DNA of 64,000 nt from Malaya genurostris (taxonomy: Eukaryota > Arthropoda > Insecta > Diptera > Culicidae). Position 1 is the first letter of the stretch. Each line of letters starts with the position of its first letter. The position numbers and the translations under genes were made by a program. The stretch is from contig NC_080572.1 of the NCBI RefSeq assembly GCF_030247185.1, positions 8,387,007 to 8,451,006 on the forward strand. The letters are read 5' to 3'. Under the pieces are notes generated by a model that saw nothing but the letters and a program-made list of their open reading frames with translations, made no database searches and was not told the origin of the DNA. Positions 1 through 10,138 of this stretch are shown here, piece after piece.

Positions 1-474
1 AGTCGCTTACACAAAAATTTCGATATCTCCGTTAAAAATGGACGGATTTTCACAATCTATGGCTTGTTGAATAGGTATTATCGTGCGGAATCTAAGTCTG
101 AAAACATATTCTGTTTTCAAGGTCAATTGTGACAGATACTGTCAAAAAACTGAAAATTTTGACATAAAACTTCGAATAACTCAATAAGTAAACATCCGAT
201 CTCAAAACCATTCAATAGCGTTTTGGGTGACGGGGAGACCTTTCATTTGCGACTAGTTTGATCAAAATCGGTCCAGCCATCTCTGAGATCTCGACCTCTT
301 AGTTGACAACACACATACAGACACACACATACACACACACAGACATTTGCTCAGTTCGTCGAGCTGAATCGATTGGTATATGTCATTCGGCCCTCCGGGC
401 CTCGGAAAAATTTTCGAAAGTTTGAGCGAATTTTATACCTATTTTTTATATATATAAAAAAAGGTAAAAAAGAA
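1..474 (+). repeat. Composite repeat family copy, subtype with TATATATA terminus
   Basis: This copy carries the family landmarks in order: a 'ggtccagccatctctgaga' segment, a (CA)n tract, 'cagttcgtcgagctgaatcg', a GC hairpin ('ggccctccgggcc') and an A-rich end with a TATATATA core followed by 'aaggtaaaaa'. The same order recurs at 14560-15286, 19030-19175, 45741-45960 and elsewhere. The class is unknown. The A-rich end suggests a retroposed 3' end, but at least one other copy (63080-63432) has both ends in inverted orientation. The left end is cut by the window edge. Confidence 0.6.
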
Positions 475-672
475 GCCTTTGGGGTTTAACTCAATCTTGG
501 CAAAGTTTCAGAGTGAATTTTTCAATCACGACCCGCACGCGCGGAGTCTACCGCAGAGCAACTCGCTCGAACGCAGGCTTAACTTGTCGACACATGTCGC
601 ACCACTGATCAAATCCTAACTTTGACAGTTTGACAGTGTTAGCAACGTTACAGTTAAGATCGCGGTGTGAAA

Positions 673-738
673 ATGAATGAAATAATTGAATTAACAATGA
701 TTAATTGTTTAATTCTCGCTCTAGTTATTTTACTTTTG
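673..738 (+). CDS. Possible first coding exon with hydrophobic segment
   Basis: An ATG at 673 in a purine-rich context (gaaaATGA) opens 22 codons. The last twelve (NCLILALVILLL) are strongly hydrophobic, like a signal peptide or membrane anchor. They are followed directly by a strong splice donor, ttg|GTGAGT, at 739 in phase 0. I could not find a matching downstream exon, because the next kilobase is a degenerate minisatellite. It could be a short first exon of a secreted or membrane protein, or a chance ORF. No function is proposed. Confidence 0.25.
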
Positions 739-774
739 GTGAGTTGTGTTTGCTAAGTTGTTATACCATGCTTG

Positions 775-1650
775 ACTGGATTCTGTAAATAGATTTTGGA
801 TACATGAGTTCTGGTTCTAGAAATAAATTCTACATTTGGATGCAGGACCGGTTTCATTGATTTGAATTCTGAACCTTTATTTTTTAACACAAATTCTAAA
901 TTTGGATTCAGAACCTGGATTCTGGAAATGAATTTTAGATCTGAATTCAGGAGCTGGACCTAGAATTGAATTCTGGAATTGAATTGTTGGTCTGAATTTT
1001 GAAAGCAGAATTCTGCAAATGAATTATGAACCTGAGCCCTATTCTTGAACTCTCGATTTACTCTTGGATTCTGGACTTGGATTTTGGGCTTGGATTCTGG
1101 ACCTGAATTCAAAACTGAACTTCGAAGCTAGAATTGTAGAATTTTATGCTGTATCTGAATAATAAATTTGTATGCTGGAGCTGTATGCTAGTTCTGAGAA
1201 TGTATTCTAGTTCTGATTTCTGGAATTGAATTATGGATCTGAATTGGGAGTCTGGGTTCTGGACCAGAATTCTAGGACTGTATTCTGAATTCTGGAGTAG
1301 GATTCTGTGAATAAATTCTGGATCAGGAACTGAACTGGAACTTGGATTCTGGTGGGGAATTAATTTTGAATCTGGGTTCAGAGCTTCAATTCAGGACCTG
1401 GATTTTGCATCTGATTTCAGGACATGGACCAGCATTCGGGACCTGGGTTCTGGATCTTAATAATAGAACTGGATTTTAAACATGAATTCTAGATTTTCGC
1501 CCAATACAAGGATTCTAGAATTGAATTTTGGACGGGGATTATGAACCTGAATTCTGCATCTAGAATATGAACCTAAGTTCTGGCAATGAAATCTTGAACC
1601 TAGATTATAAACCCGAATTCTGGATTTAGAGAGCTGAAATATGAACCAGG
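775..1650. repeat. Degenerate GAATTCTGGA-type minisatellite
   Basis: About 870 bp are built from diverged copies of a 10-14 bp unit close to 'GAATTCTGGACCTG', with variants such as ggattctggac and gaattctgaac. GAATTC recurs many times. Unit length drifts and no long ORF is present. It contains no gene that I can see. Confidence 0.7.
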
Positions 1651-2049
1651 ACCAAAAGTTTAAGAAAATTGTTTTTCGTTATTTACGATTATCATACTAC
1701 TAAAAATTTGATCGTTAATTGCTGAAATTATTTCCGATGGTATAGGGTTAAAATTATTATGTTAGGCAATTTTGGCTCATTTTGGAAAGACGAAAAAATC
1801 GCTCCCACTGTTGTGCGATGTTGATAAGGACTAAAACATTGCAAAGTCGACGAAACCCTTCGATTGTTGTTCGAATTTTACGGTTTGAAGAAGGTTTGCC
1901 GAATCGTGTTCATTTATTCGATTAACCTTTTCAATTATGTTTCTCGTGTCGCTATGTAAATACACCAAAATCATAATCATTTTACCTAATTCATCGTTCA
2001 TGCTTCCCCAAGCATGCTATGATTCTGAGTAAAACGTTCCGTTATCTTA

Positions 2050-2530
2050 GAACGGTATGCTATTTTTATCCCAAATGTCTTAGAATTTAAAACTTCTAGA
2101 ACTAAAATTCAAAAAAAAATAATTTCTGAATTTCAAAATTTATTTTAAAAAATTTTGAGGTTGAAGTTTTTATTTTTATGCCACATGATATAGAATTGCA
2201 TGAAACATCGAGATCTAGTGTCATCTCGAAAATAATTTGAAGAAGCTGACAATGGAAAAAAATGATAATGGAAGTTTTGAGATTTCAGAAACCGAAATAT
2301 TTTATTATGGCAAATGTCTTAAAATTTCATGAAACGTCGAGATCTAGAGTCACATAAAAAAATTATTTTTAAAATCGATTTTTGGAACTTGAAAAAATTT
2401 TGATATGTCCGTAATTGCAAATCTACTTTTTTGATGCCAATTTCTTTAAAATATTTTAACTTCTAGATCTAGTGTTCTCTCGAATAAAATGTTTGGAGAA
2501 AAATCGACTCTGGAACTCCGAAATCGAATT
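2050..2530. repeat. Degenerate tandem array of ~125-bp units
   Basis: Four diverged copies follow each other, starting near 2055, 2165, 2290 and 2430. Each has an 'atgccaaatgtcttaaaatt'-like start, then 'cgagatctagtgtca' or a variant, then an AAATAATTT-rich tail. The spacing of about 110-140 bp and shared order indicate an old tandem array. Confidence 0.5.
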
Positions 2531-2579
2531 TTTCGGCATCTCGTCGGATTTTTGTAGCAGCATAGTACTAATCTGAAAC

Positions 2580-2667
2580 TTTTCCCAATTCCATCATGTT
2601 TTGGCGCCCCCGGCTGTTGGCGCCCGAGGCGGTCGCCTTATTCGCCTCACCCTCACTACGGTACTGT
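2580..2667 (-). repeat. GC-rich transposon terminus, hAT-like relic
   Basis: A GC-rich island ('ggcgcccgaggcggtcgcc') ends in 'ctacggtactg'. Read on the other strand this begins CAGTACCGTAG, which resembles the CAGNG(G/C)GTA-type ends of many hAT elements. No partner terminus was found, so this is at best a solo end. Confidence 0.25.
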
Positions 2668-2857
2668 CTAAAGCGATAAAGGTTCAGAAGAAAAATTATG
2701 TTGAAATCGTATTTGAACACTAAATGTGAGTAGAAGAATGAATGATGAATTCATAATGGTAATTTCTAACAAATTAGTAAATTTCAGCTTAAAACTACTT
2801 ATTGTATTGAGTTGCTAAAATAGGTGTTTCATTAGCGACGTCGAAACCAGACCTTCT

Positions 2858-2956
2858 GAACAGCAACCTTTGATTTTGCTAGCATTATTAGGATTACAAA
2901 CGAGATACGATCGAAAAAGCAATACGTCGTTATTCAGAATAATGGTGATGGTCTCG
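2858..2956 (+). repeat. Relic of the CACCCTTATTC MITE family
   Basis: The segment contains 'aacctttgattttgctagca', then 'acgatcgaaaaa' and 'tacgtcgttattcagaataa', matching parts of the complete copy at 44344-44490. The left end is degraded. Confidence 0.45.
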
Positions 2957-3673
2957 CGATGGTGCTGTTGAAATAAACCGCACTGAAATTTTATCTCGAG
3001 CTAATTTCGTTTTCCACCGAATGGAATATGTAGGGCAAACAGACTCGAATGACACAGTGTTTTGAGCTCGCAAACCATTTAAAACACACAGTCATACAAT
3101 GCTGCTATTAGATTTGATATATTGAAATTAAACCTGTCATATCTCAAAACTCATCGAGCAACGCACGTACCACCAAATACAAATAAATTTTGTACCATAG
3201 CTAGACATGAGTAAAGGCATTTCTGCTTGACCGCAGATGAACTTTTAATTTCCTATATAAATCAGATAAAGATTTGTATTCGTTCCGTCGTGTCCTGTGA
3301 ATCCTACAATAAAAAGATTTAAAATTAATATAGTGATCCACAAACATACAAATATTTTCTTTAGTCTCCAAGCATGATTCATTTTTTCGTCATAACAAAC
3401 AGTATCCATGGTGAAATGATTTTCTGCCTTCAGCGTTGCTAGTTATTTGAAAATTTCATTTAAGTAGATTGTCACTCAGACATTGTACCTTTAGAGTGTA
3501 CAGCGTAGTACAAAACGTGTCCACGAAAATTCATCAGCGCATTCCGTATTATAATTTGTATTTGGTACCACAGTCACTAGTACATGACAAGTTCATAGCA
3601 AGCTACTTTAATTTCATATCACGTGCTGGGCAGTTTTCGTTCCGATTTATTCGGTCGAATTTTCTTGTTATAA

Positions 3674-4478
3674 ATGAACTCCGTTCAGCCGAAGCACTTC
3701 AAAGGTAAATGTAATGACATAAAAATAATTTTACTGACGAATAGTTTTCCTAGAATGTAGCTTTTCGATAGACAACCAAGAATTTGCGAATAAAATCAAC
3801 AAGAATCTGCCGAAAAGTACTGTGACAAGCAGTGCGTCTCGCCTACGAACTCATCTAAATGAGAAAAGTCAAACGACGACAAACTGGAGACGTCCAGGAA
3901 GCGGAACTTCATCCTCTATGCTAATCAGTACATCGAAAATTAATCTTCCAAATGACAGAATCAAACAAGGAATGCACAAATTAGGATCTCTACCCAGGTA
4001 TTTGCGTTCAATGCCACCAGGAATAACACATAATTGCGACAATCTAGCGGTTGTAATCAAGACGAAAACATTTAAGAACCATGGCGTTTCTCAGAGATTT
4101 TTTGTACGAGAAACAGAACGACTGAATAAGGTAGAAACAATAGTCGCAGCAAAACTTCCGATAAATGAAAAAGCTTTGGAGGTGTCATCTGCGTTAGTCT
4201 TACCGACCGGAGAGGACTTTGAACATATGTGCATTGCAACCGAACATATCACGACTGCTGTAGATCCTTTGTCAATTGACATAAATCAGTTAAAGACAGT
4301 GCCTAACATCCACTCGAAAATATTCCAGAATTTACACGAGAAAATTCAGTATCTGGAGACGAAACAGTGCTACTTTGAAAATGGTTCTAGGGAAGCAATC
4401 GAGCAGATTTTACAGCTGGATTGTAAGATGAAGATGAGGACATCCCAGATTGAAGAAAAGAATGAAGAAATTTGTGAG
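3674..4478 (+). CDS. Gene A, exons 1-2: unrecognised coiled-coil-type protein, paralog of gene B
   Basis: Exon 1 (3674-3704) starts at ATG in context ataaATG and gives ten residues, then a GTAAAT donor. Exon 2 (3754-4478) follows a 49-bp intron with acceptor ttttcctag and restores the same frame for about 241 residues up to GAG|GTGATT, phase 0. The reading frame is open across both splice sites. Near exon-2 residue 75 it carries MHKLGSLPRYLRSMPP, nearly repeated in gene B as MHRLGTLPSYLRSKRP. The C-terminal part of exon 2 is rich in E, K, Q and I and looks helical or coiled coil. The next exon lies about 8.2 kb away beyond inserted retrotransposons. I do not recognise the family. The exon-intron structure is an inference from sequence. 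Confidence 0.6.
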
Positions 4479-4806
4479 GTGATTTTTATGTTCACTGATT
4501 TGAAAAAGTTTCAGGCCATCAAAGTCAAAATTACTATTGATTTATATAGTTATTTTCAGTGAATACCATCTCAGAGGGATAGGTTTCTGTACTAGAATCA
4601 GCTAAAAATTCACAATGACAAGGCTGAACATGGCTGGCATATCGAAGCACTATTGGAAAGGATTTGTTGATGTTAAATTTCTCTTCTATTTTATGAAGTC
4701 GAGTTTGTAAATCTATAAAACGTTCAGTCGTACTCCGAATGTACTCCGCGATATAGGCCCTTATTATCGTTCTCACTTCCACTTTCACATTCATTTCACT
4801 CACATG

Positions 4807-6030
4807 GCATTTCACATGATTTTACCTATTACCAGTATCACGCATAGTGAAGTGATCAATGTGGTGGAAAAAACTATATTTTTCATCAAAATTTTGGTAG
4901 CTTTACTTTTGTCTCTGAAGCGACTTCCGTAATAAGGACCTACATTAACTATTCACTTTTTTTTAATTCAATAATATAATATAGTATAATTTTAAGGCAC
5001 ACTGCTTAAGCTCTAAGATGCCAAGGGTATTTTCTAATCTTAATTATCGTCTAACATAAAACTAGAATAGTATCATTAGGTAATGTAGGATCGGGGTCGC
5101 GGATTCTTGAGAACCGATCGCCGGTAGTGGCCGGTGAATTGAATATAGCATGAGAGCCTCCCAGATGGCGTTGGTAAATATCTATGTTGGCCGCATCCTT
5201 CGATCCGCGTGGGTTCGTGGGAAACACCCCGTATGTTGGTCATCGACTAGAGCGGTCTTCCGTGGGCGGTGATGGTGATGTTACGAAAGAGATGTTGTAG
5301 GAACAAGATGTCTAAAAACGACAGAGATCTAATTTGTTGCACCGAGATGGTGAAGAGATCTTGTTAGTTTCAATGAAGACGGGCAGAGACGGGGAGTGTC
5401 GAACCTGTAGGTGGAGATTATACTTTCTGAGCGAGGAATAACACCTTACACTTGTATATCAATGTATTTGAGGTACTGGTTGATGAGAAGCATATATAAA
5501 CTATCCCGACTCGCCAACACATTCCGAACCGGAACCTCAGGCGGTCTACCTCGGGCCCTGAGGGATTCCAGTAGTTTCGACCTGGCGTCGCGATACTCTA
5601 CGCACGACCACACGACATGCTCGATGTCTTGATAACCGTCGCCACAGGTGCATCCGCGAGCCCAGCACGCCGGAGATGCGATGTTGAAAGTGTAGTGATT
5701 TGACATGAGCCGCGATGTAACACGAATGAAATCGCGACTCACGTTCATCCCCATGAACCAAGGTTTCGTCGATACCCTAGGAATAATGGAATTTAGTCAT
5801 CGTCCCAGTTCGCCATTGCTCCATGAAGTTTGCCAACTTTCGAGAGTTTTCTGACTAGCGATACTGATTAATTCATTGAAGCAGAAGATCCTTCATTGAA
5901 GCAGATTGGTCTTTCATAATTCACTTCTTTTGATTTCCATCGTAAAGTGATACCCATAATCAGGGTCACAGTCACTTCACTTGGCTTTCACCGTGTAGTG
6001 ACAACGGTAATAAGGGCCATAATCTTAAAA
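4807..6030. other. Intron 2 of gene A: LINE relic and GGNCCTTATTACCG motifs
   Basis: No host exon is seen here. Short related segments at about 4822-4940 and 5944-6022 contain 'gtaataaggacc' or 'ggtaataagggcc' with 'gtgaagtga' nearby. They look like remains of a small inverted-repeat element flanking the LINE relic of 4957-5930. A further GGACCTTATTACCGGTATC motif occurs near 14120. Confidence 0.3.
4957..5930 (-). mobile_element. 5'-truncated I-like LINE relic (C-terminal ORF2 and 3' UTR)
   Basis: On the - strand, 5754-5446 encodes residues closely matching the last ~100 residues of the intact LINE at 6117-12140: VSRDFIRVTSRLMSNHYT, then a Cys/His motif (CTCGDGYQDIEHVVWSC) and a similar C-terminus. 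Homology continues to about 5926, with a short internal duplication of 'attcattgaagcag' near 5870-5895. The EN, RT and RNase H regions are missing, as expected for a 5'-truncated insertion. The 3' limit is placed at the T-run near 4957. It is a different subfamily from its intact neighbour. Confidence 0.7.
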
Positions 6031-6445
6031 AAACGAAAAGTATATGGAAATGATCTAGGACTTCAAAGGCCTAAGGGCTGAGATTTAGTTTCACATTAAT
6101 TACATCGGTTAAATATTTTTTTTTTTTTTTTTCATAAATACGTTTATTTCATAGGCAATATACATAAGTTTTTCTTCGCCGTGGCATCCACAATACATAG
6201 TAGTTTAAACCTAATACATTTCGAATATCATATTAGTATGTTGGTACTCATTAGTTAATCTAAACACTGTTTTTATCAAGCGAGTTGCTATTTTAAATTA
6301 CATTAAATAAAATACATTTATTTTGTACATGATCTTATAACTATTTCAGGATTGTTTGTATCAGTTCACCACTTATATTCAATATCCTATAGTTGGCTAT
6401 TGGTTGAACTCATGGAAGAGAAAACAGTTTAACATAAAATAAAAT

Positions 6446-9400
6446 TTAAATTGGAACTCCAATGGATTTAATGAAATGATAAAGAAGTTTCATGTATGGA
6501 AGGTCACGACAAGCAAGAATGTCGCGAACTGGGACATTGGATAGTCTACCTTGGGTACGCAAGGAATTTATTAGTTGAGATCTGACATCACGAAACTCCA
6601 CGCATGTCCAAACAACATGGTCAATATCGCGGTAACCTTCGCCGCAAGCACAATGATTAGTCTCGGAAAGTCCAATTCGAAGGAGATGTGCATCTAACGT
6701 GTAGTGATTGGACATGAGTCTGGACATCACACGAATGAAATCTCTACTCACATCCAGTCCCCTGAACCATGCCTTTGTCGATATTTTAGGAATAATTGAG
6801 TGCATCCACCGACCCAGATCATCTTTATCCCAAGAAGCTTGCCAGCTGGCAAGTGTTCTTTGGCGAGACGCGCTATAGAATTCGTTGAAAGCAATCGGTC
6901 TCTCATAAATTTCACCCTCAATAGCACCACGTTTGGCTAAAATATCGGCTCTTTCATTGCCTGGAATGGAGCAATGAGCCGGAACCCAAACTATTGTGAT
7001 TAGATAATTATTATTCAATATGTCGTTCAGACACTGTTTTATTTTACCCAAGAAAAACGGTTCATTTTTGCCAGCAGCGTTTGAGCGAATGGCTTCAATT
7101 GCACTCAGACTATCTGTGAAGAGGAAATAATGGTTTGGAGATAATGTGACGATTACATTCAAGCTATAATGAACTGCTGCTAACTCTGCTATATAAACAG
7201 ATGCAGGTTCTTGAAGCTTGAATGAGGCCGAAACATTATTGTTGAACATACCAAACCCTGTCGCTTCTTCCATTCGCGATCCGTCCGTGTAAAACATTTT
7301 CTCAGAGTTAATATGCCTGAACTTACTTGAAAATATTTTTGGGATTTCCATAGAGCGTAGGTGGTCCGGGATTCCACGCACTTCGCGCTGCATGGATGTG
7401 TCGAAAAATAAAGTTGAGTCAGGTACATTTAGGAGGCTGACACGGATAGGAATATATCTTGAAGGGTTGATTTCCTGTGACATATGGTTAAAATATACTG
7501 TCATGAATTTTGTTTGAGATCGAAGCTCGACTAGTCGTTCGAAATTATTAATTACCATGGGATTCAGCACATCACATCTTATTAGCAGGCGTGATGAAAG
7601 CTCCCAAAATCGATCTTTTAATGGAAGAACTCCCGCCAGAACTTCAAGACTCATTGTATGTGTCGAATGCATGCAGCCTAAAGCAATTCGCAAACAACGG
7701 TACTGAATTCGCTCAAGTTTGATAATATGAGAATTTGCAGCGGAACGAAAACAAACGCATCCATATTCCATCACTGAAAGTATCGTTGTCTGATACAATT
7801 TTATTAGATCTTGCGGATGAGCACCCCACCAAGACCCTGTTATTGTTCGAAGAAAATTTACTCTTTGTTGGCATTTCGTTATCAGATACCTAATGTGTCC
7901 TCCCCACGTGCATTTGGAATCAAACCACACCCCGAGGTATTTGAAAGTCAAAACCTGTTCGATTATTCTTCCCATCATATGAAGCTGAAGTTGCGCGGGA
8001 TCATGCTTTTTTGAAAAGACGACCAGCTCTGTTTTCTCCGCAGAGAATTCGATACCAAGATGAACAGCCCAAACGGACAATTTATCTAAGGTATCTTGCA
8101 ATGGTTTTTGCAGATCAATAGCTTTGGATCCAGTAACTGAAACCACGCCATCATCTGCCAATTGTCTTAGTGTACATGGGGTTACTAGACAGCTGTCAAT
8201 GTCATTCACGTAAAAATTATAGAGGAGCGGACTGAGGCATGAGCCTTGCGGGAGACCCATGTAGCTAATTCTGATTGTTGCCAAATCGCCATGTGAAAAA
8301 TGCATGCGTTTCTCTGACAAAAGGTTGTGCAAATAATTATTTATAACCGCTGGGAGTCCATGTTGGTGGAGCTTGTCTGAAAGAACATCAATGGAAACTG
8401 AATCAAATGCTCCTTTAATGTCTAAAAATACAGATGCCATTTGTTGCTTTTGAGCGAAGGCAATTTGGATGTCAGACGAAAGTAATGCAAGGCAATCATT
8501 CGTCCCTTTATTTCTACGGAAGCCAAACTGAGTATCTGACAACAAACCGTTCGTCTCGACCCAAGTGTCGAGACGTCGTAGAATAATTTTTTCGAACAAT
8601 TTTCTGATGCAGGACAACATCGCAATGGGTCTATATGAGTTGTGATTGGAAGCTGGTTTCCCCGGCTTTTGAATGGCGATAACTTTCACTTGTCTCCAGT
8701 CAGGTGGAACAATATTTTGCTCAAGAAACTTGTTGAACAATTCCAACAAACGTCTTTTTGCGAGGTCGGGCAGATTCTTCACCAAGTTGAATTTAATTCT
8801 GTCCAATCCAGGAGCGTTATTGTTACAAGACATGAGTGCTATGGAAAATTCCATCATTGAAAAGGGGCTATCAATGGAATCATCATTTGAAGAAGACTCC
8901 CTAACAATGCTATGCGTAGGAACAGAATCTGGACAAACTTTCCTCGCAAAATCAAATATCCATCGATTCGAGTACTCCTCACTCTCATTTCCTACGTTAC
9001 GATTCCTCATTCGTCTGGCCGTATTCCAAAGAGTGCTCATTGAGGTTTCTCTTGACAAACCTTCCACAAAATGTCTCCAATAGCTGCATTTCTTAACCCG
9101 AAGTATGTTCTTGTACTTGGTTTCTAAAACCAAGAATTTTTCAAAATTCTGAGGAGTTCCTCCTCCTCGTTTTAAAAACGTCTTGAAAGCATTTTGTTTC
9201 GCGTGTTTAGCATCTGAGCACTCTTTGTCCCACCAAGGATTTGGAGGTCTTCTGTTAGACGATGGACCAAGAAATCGTTTGGTTTGGGCTTGTTCTGCGG
9301 CCTCCAGAATCGAACAAACGAGGAAGTCATATTCTTCAAGTGGGGGAAGCTCTTCCATTGAAGTTAAGACACTTGAAATATTACTTTGGTATTTAATCCA

Positions 9401-10138
9401 GTCAATATTTTTTGTCAAATCATATGGAATATTAACTGAATTAGCAATGCCTTTGTTACTGCTAATTGAGATGATGATTGGTAAATGATCGCTACCATGT
9501 AAATCAGGAAATACTTTCCAGGTGCAATCTAGTCGAATTGAAGTCGAACAAAGAGATAAATCTAATGCACTTGGACGTGCAGGAGGTCTTGGGATCCGTG
9601 TCATGCTACCCATATTTAGTACCGTCATGCTAAAATTGTCGCAAATATTATATATTAGAGATGATCTGCTATCATTGTAAACGGAACCCCACATCATTCC
9701 GTGCGAATTGAAATCTCCTAAAATCAAACGTGGAGCAGGAAGGGCTTCGACAATTTCATTAAGCTGTCGTTGTCCAACTTGAGCTCTTGGAGGAATATAT
9801 ACCGAAGCAATGCAAATGTCCTTTCCTTTAATGTTTATTTGACAAGCAACAACTTCTATACTAGAAGTCGAAGGAATGTTTAATCTATAAAAGGAATAAC
9901 ATTTCTTAATTCCTAAAAGCACTCCACCATACGGGGAGTCTCTGTCGAGACGTATAATGTTAAAGTCATTAAAATTTAAGGCTATGTTTGATGTAAGCCA
10001 TGTTTCGCACAAAGCAAATACATCACATTTTTGACTATGCAACAAAACTTTAAATGAATCAAGTTTTGGCATGATGCTTCGACAATTCCACTGCAGGACA
10101 GTGATTGAATCATTTGCGGCGGATGATAAATTATCCAT
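6446..10138 (-). CDS. LINE ORF2: endonuclease-reverse transcriptase-RNase H
   Basis: About 1230 residues, numbered from an upstream ATG at 10150; the preferred start is the ATG at 10138. The APE-type endonuclease spans residues 15-230: WNCRS, CET (E49), VYIPP, GDFNSHG (D146, N148) and SDH (220-222). The RT spans about 480-740, with SYRPIAMLS, FLDIKGAFDS, GLPQGSCLSPLLYNFY and the catalytic box LADD (664-667), where Leu replaces the usual Tyr or Phe but both Asp are kept. RNase H spans about 950-1075, with DGS (D956), E989, D1013 and PAH...NERAD (H1059, D1069). A Cys/His motif lies near the C-terminus. All catalytic acidic residues are present. It mediates target-primed reverse transcription of its own RNA. 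Confidence 0.93.
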   Translation of the reverse strand: MDNLSSAANDSITVLQWNCRSIMPKLDSFKVLLHSQKCDVFALCETWLTSNIALNFNDFNIIRLDRDSPYGGVLLGIKKCYSFYRLNIPSTSSIEVVACQINIKGKDICIASVYIPPRAQVGQRQLNEIVEALPAPRLILGDFNSHGMMWGSVYNDSRSSLIYNICDNFSMTVLNMGSMTRIPRPPARPSALDLSLCSTSIRLDCTWKVFPDLHGSDHLPIIISISSNKGIANSVNIPYDLTKNIDWIKYQSNISSVLTSMEELPPLEEYDFLVCSILEAAEQAQTKRFLGPSSNRRPPNPWWDKECSDAKHAKQNAFKTFLKRGGGTPQNFEKFLVLETKYKNILRVKKCSYWRHFVEGLSRETSMSTLWNTARRMRNRNVGNESEEYSNRWIFDFARKVCPDSVPTHSIVRESSSNDDSIDSPFSMMEFSIALMSCNNNAPGLDRIKFNLVKNLPDLAKRRLLELFNKFLEQNIVPPDWRQVKVIAIQKPGKPASNHNSYRPIAMLSCIRKLFEKIILRRLDTWVETNGLLSDTQFGFRRNKGTNDCLALLSSDIQIAFAQKQQMASVFLDIKGAFDSVSIDVLSDKLHQHGLPAVINNYLHNLLSEKRMHFSHGDLATIRISYMGLPQGSCLSPLLYNFYVNDIDSCLVTPCTLRQLADDGVVSVTGSKAIDLQKPLQDTLDKLSVWAVHLGIEFSAEKTELVVFSKKHDPAQLQLHMMGRIIEQVLTFKYLGVWFDSKCTWGGHIRYLITKCQQRVNFLRTITGSWWGAHPQDLIKLYQTTILSVMEYGCVCFRSAANSHIIKLERIQYRCLRIALGCMHSTHTMSLEVLAGVLPLKDRFWELSSRLLIRCDVLNPMVINNFERLVELRSQTKFMTVYFNHMSQEINPSRYIPIRVSLLNVPDSTLFFDTSMQREVRGIPDHLRSMEIPKIFSSKFRHINSEKMFYTDGSRMEEATGFGMFNNNVSASFKLQEPASVYIAELAAVHYSLNVIVTLSPNHYFLFTDSLSAIEAIRSNAAGKNEPFFLGKIKQCLNDILNNNYLITIVWVPAHCSIPGNERADILAKRGAIEGEIYERPIAFNEFYSASRQRTLASWQASWDKDDLGRWMHSIIPKISTKAWFRGLDVSRDFIRVMSRLMSNHYTLDAHLLRIGLSETNHCACGEGYRDIDHVVWTCVEFRDVRSQLINSLRTQGRLSNVPVRDILACRDLPYMKLLYHFIKSIGVPI

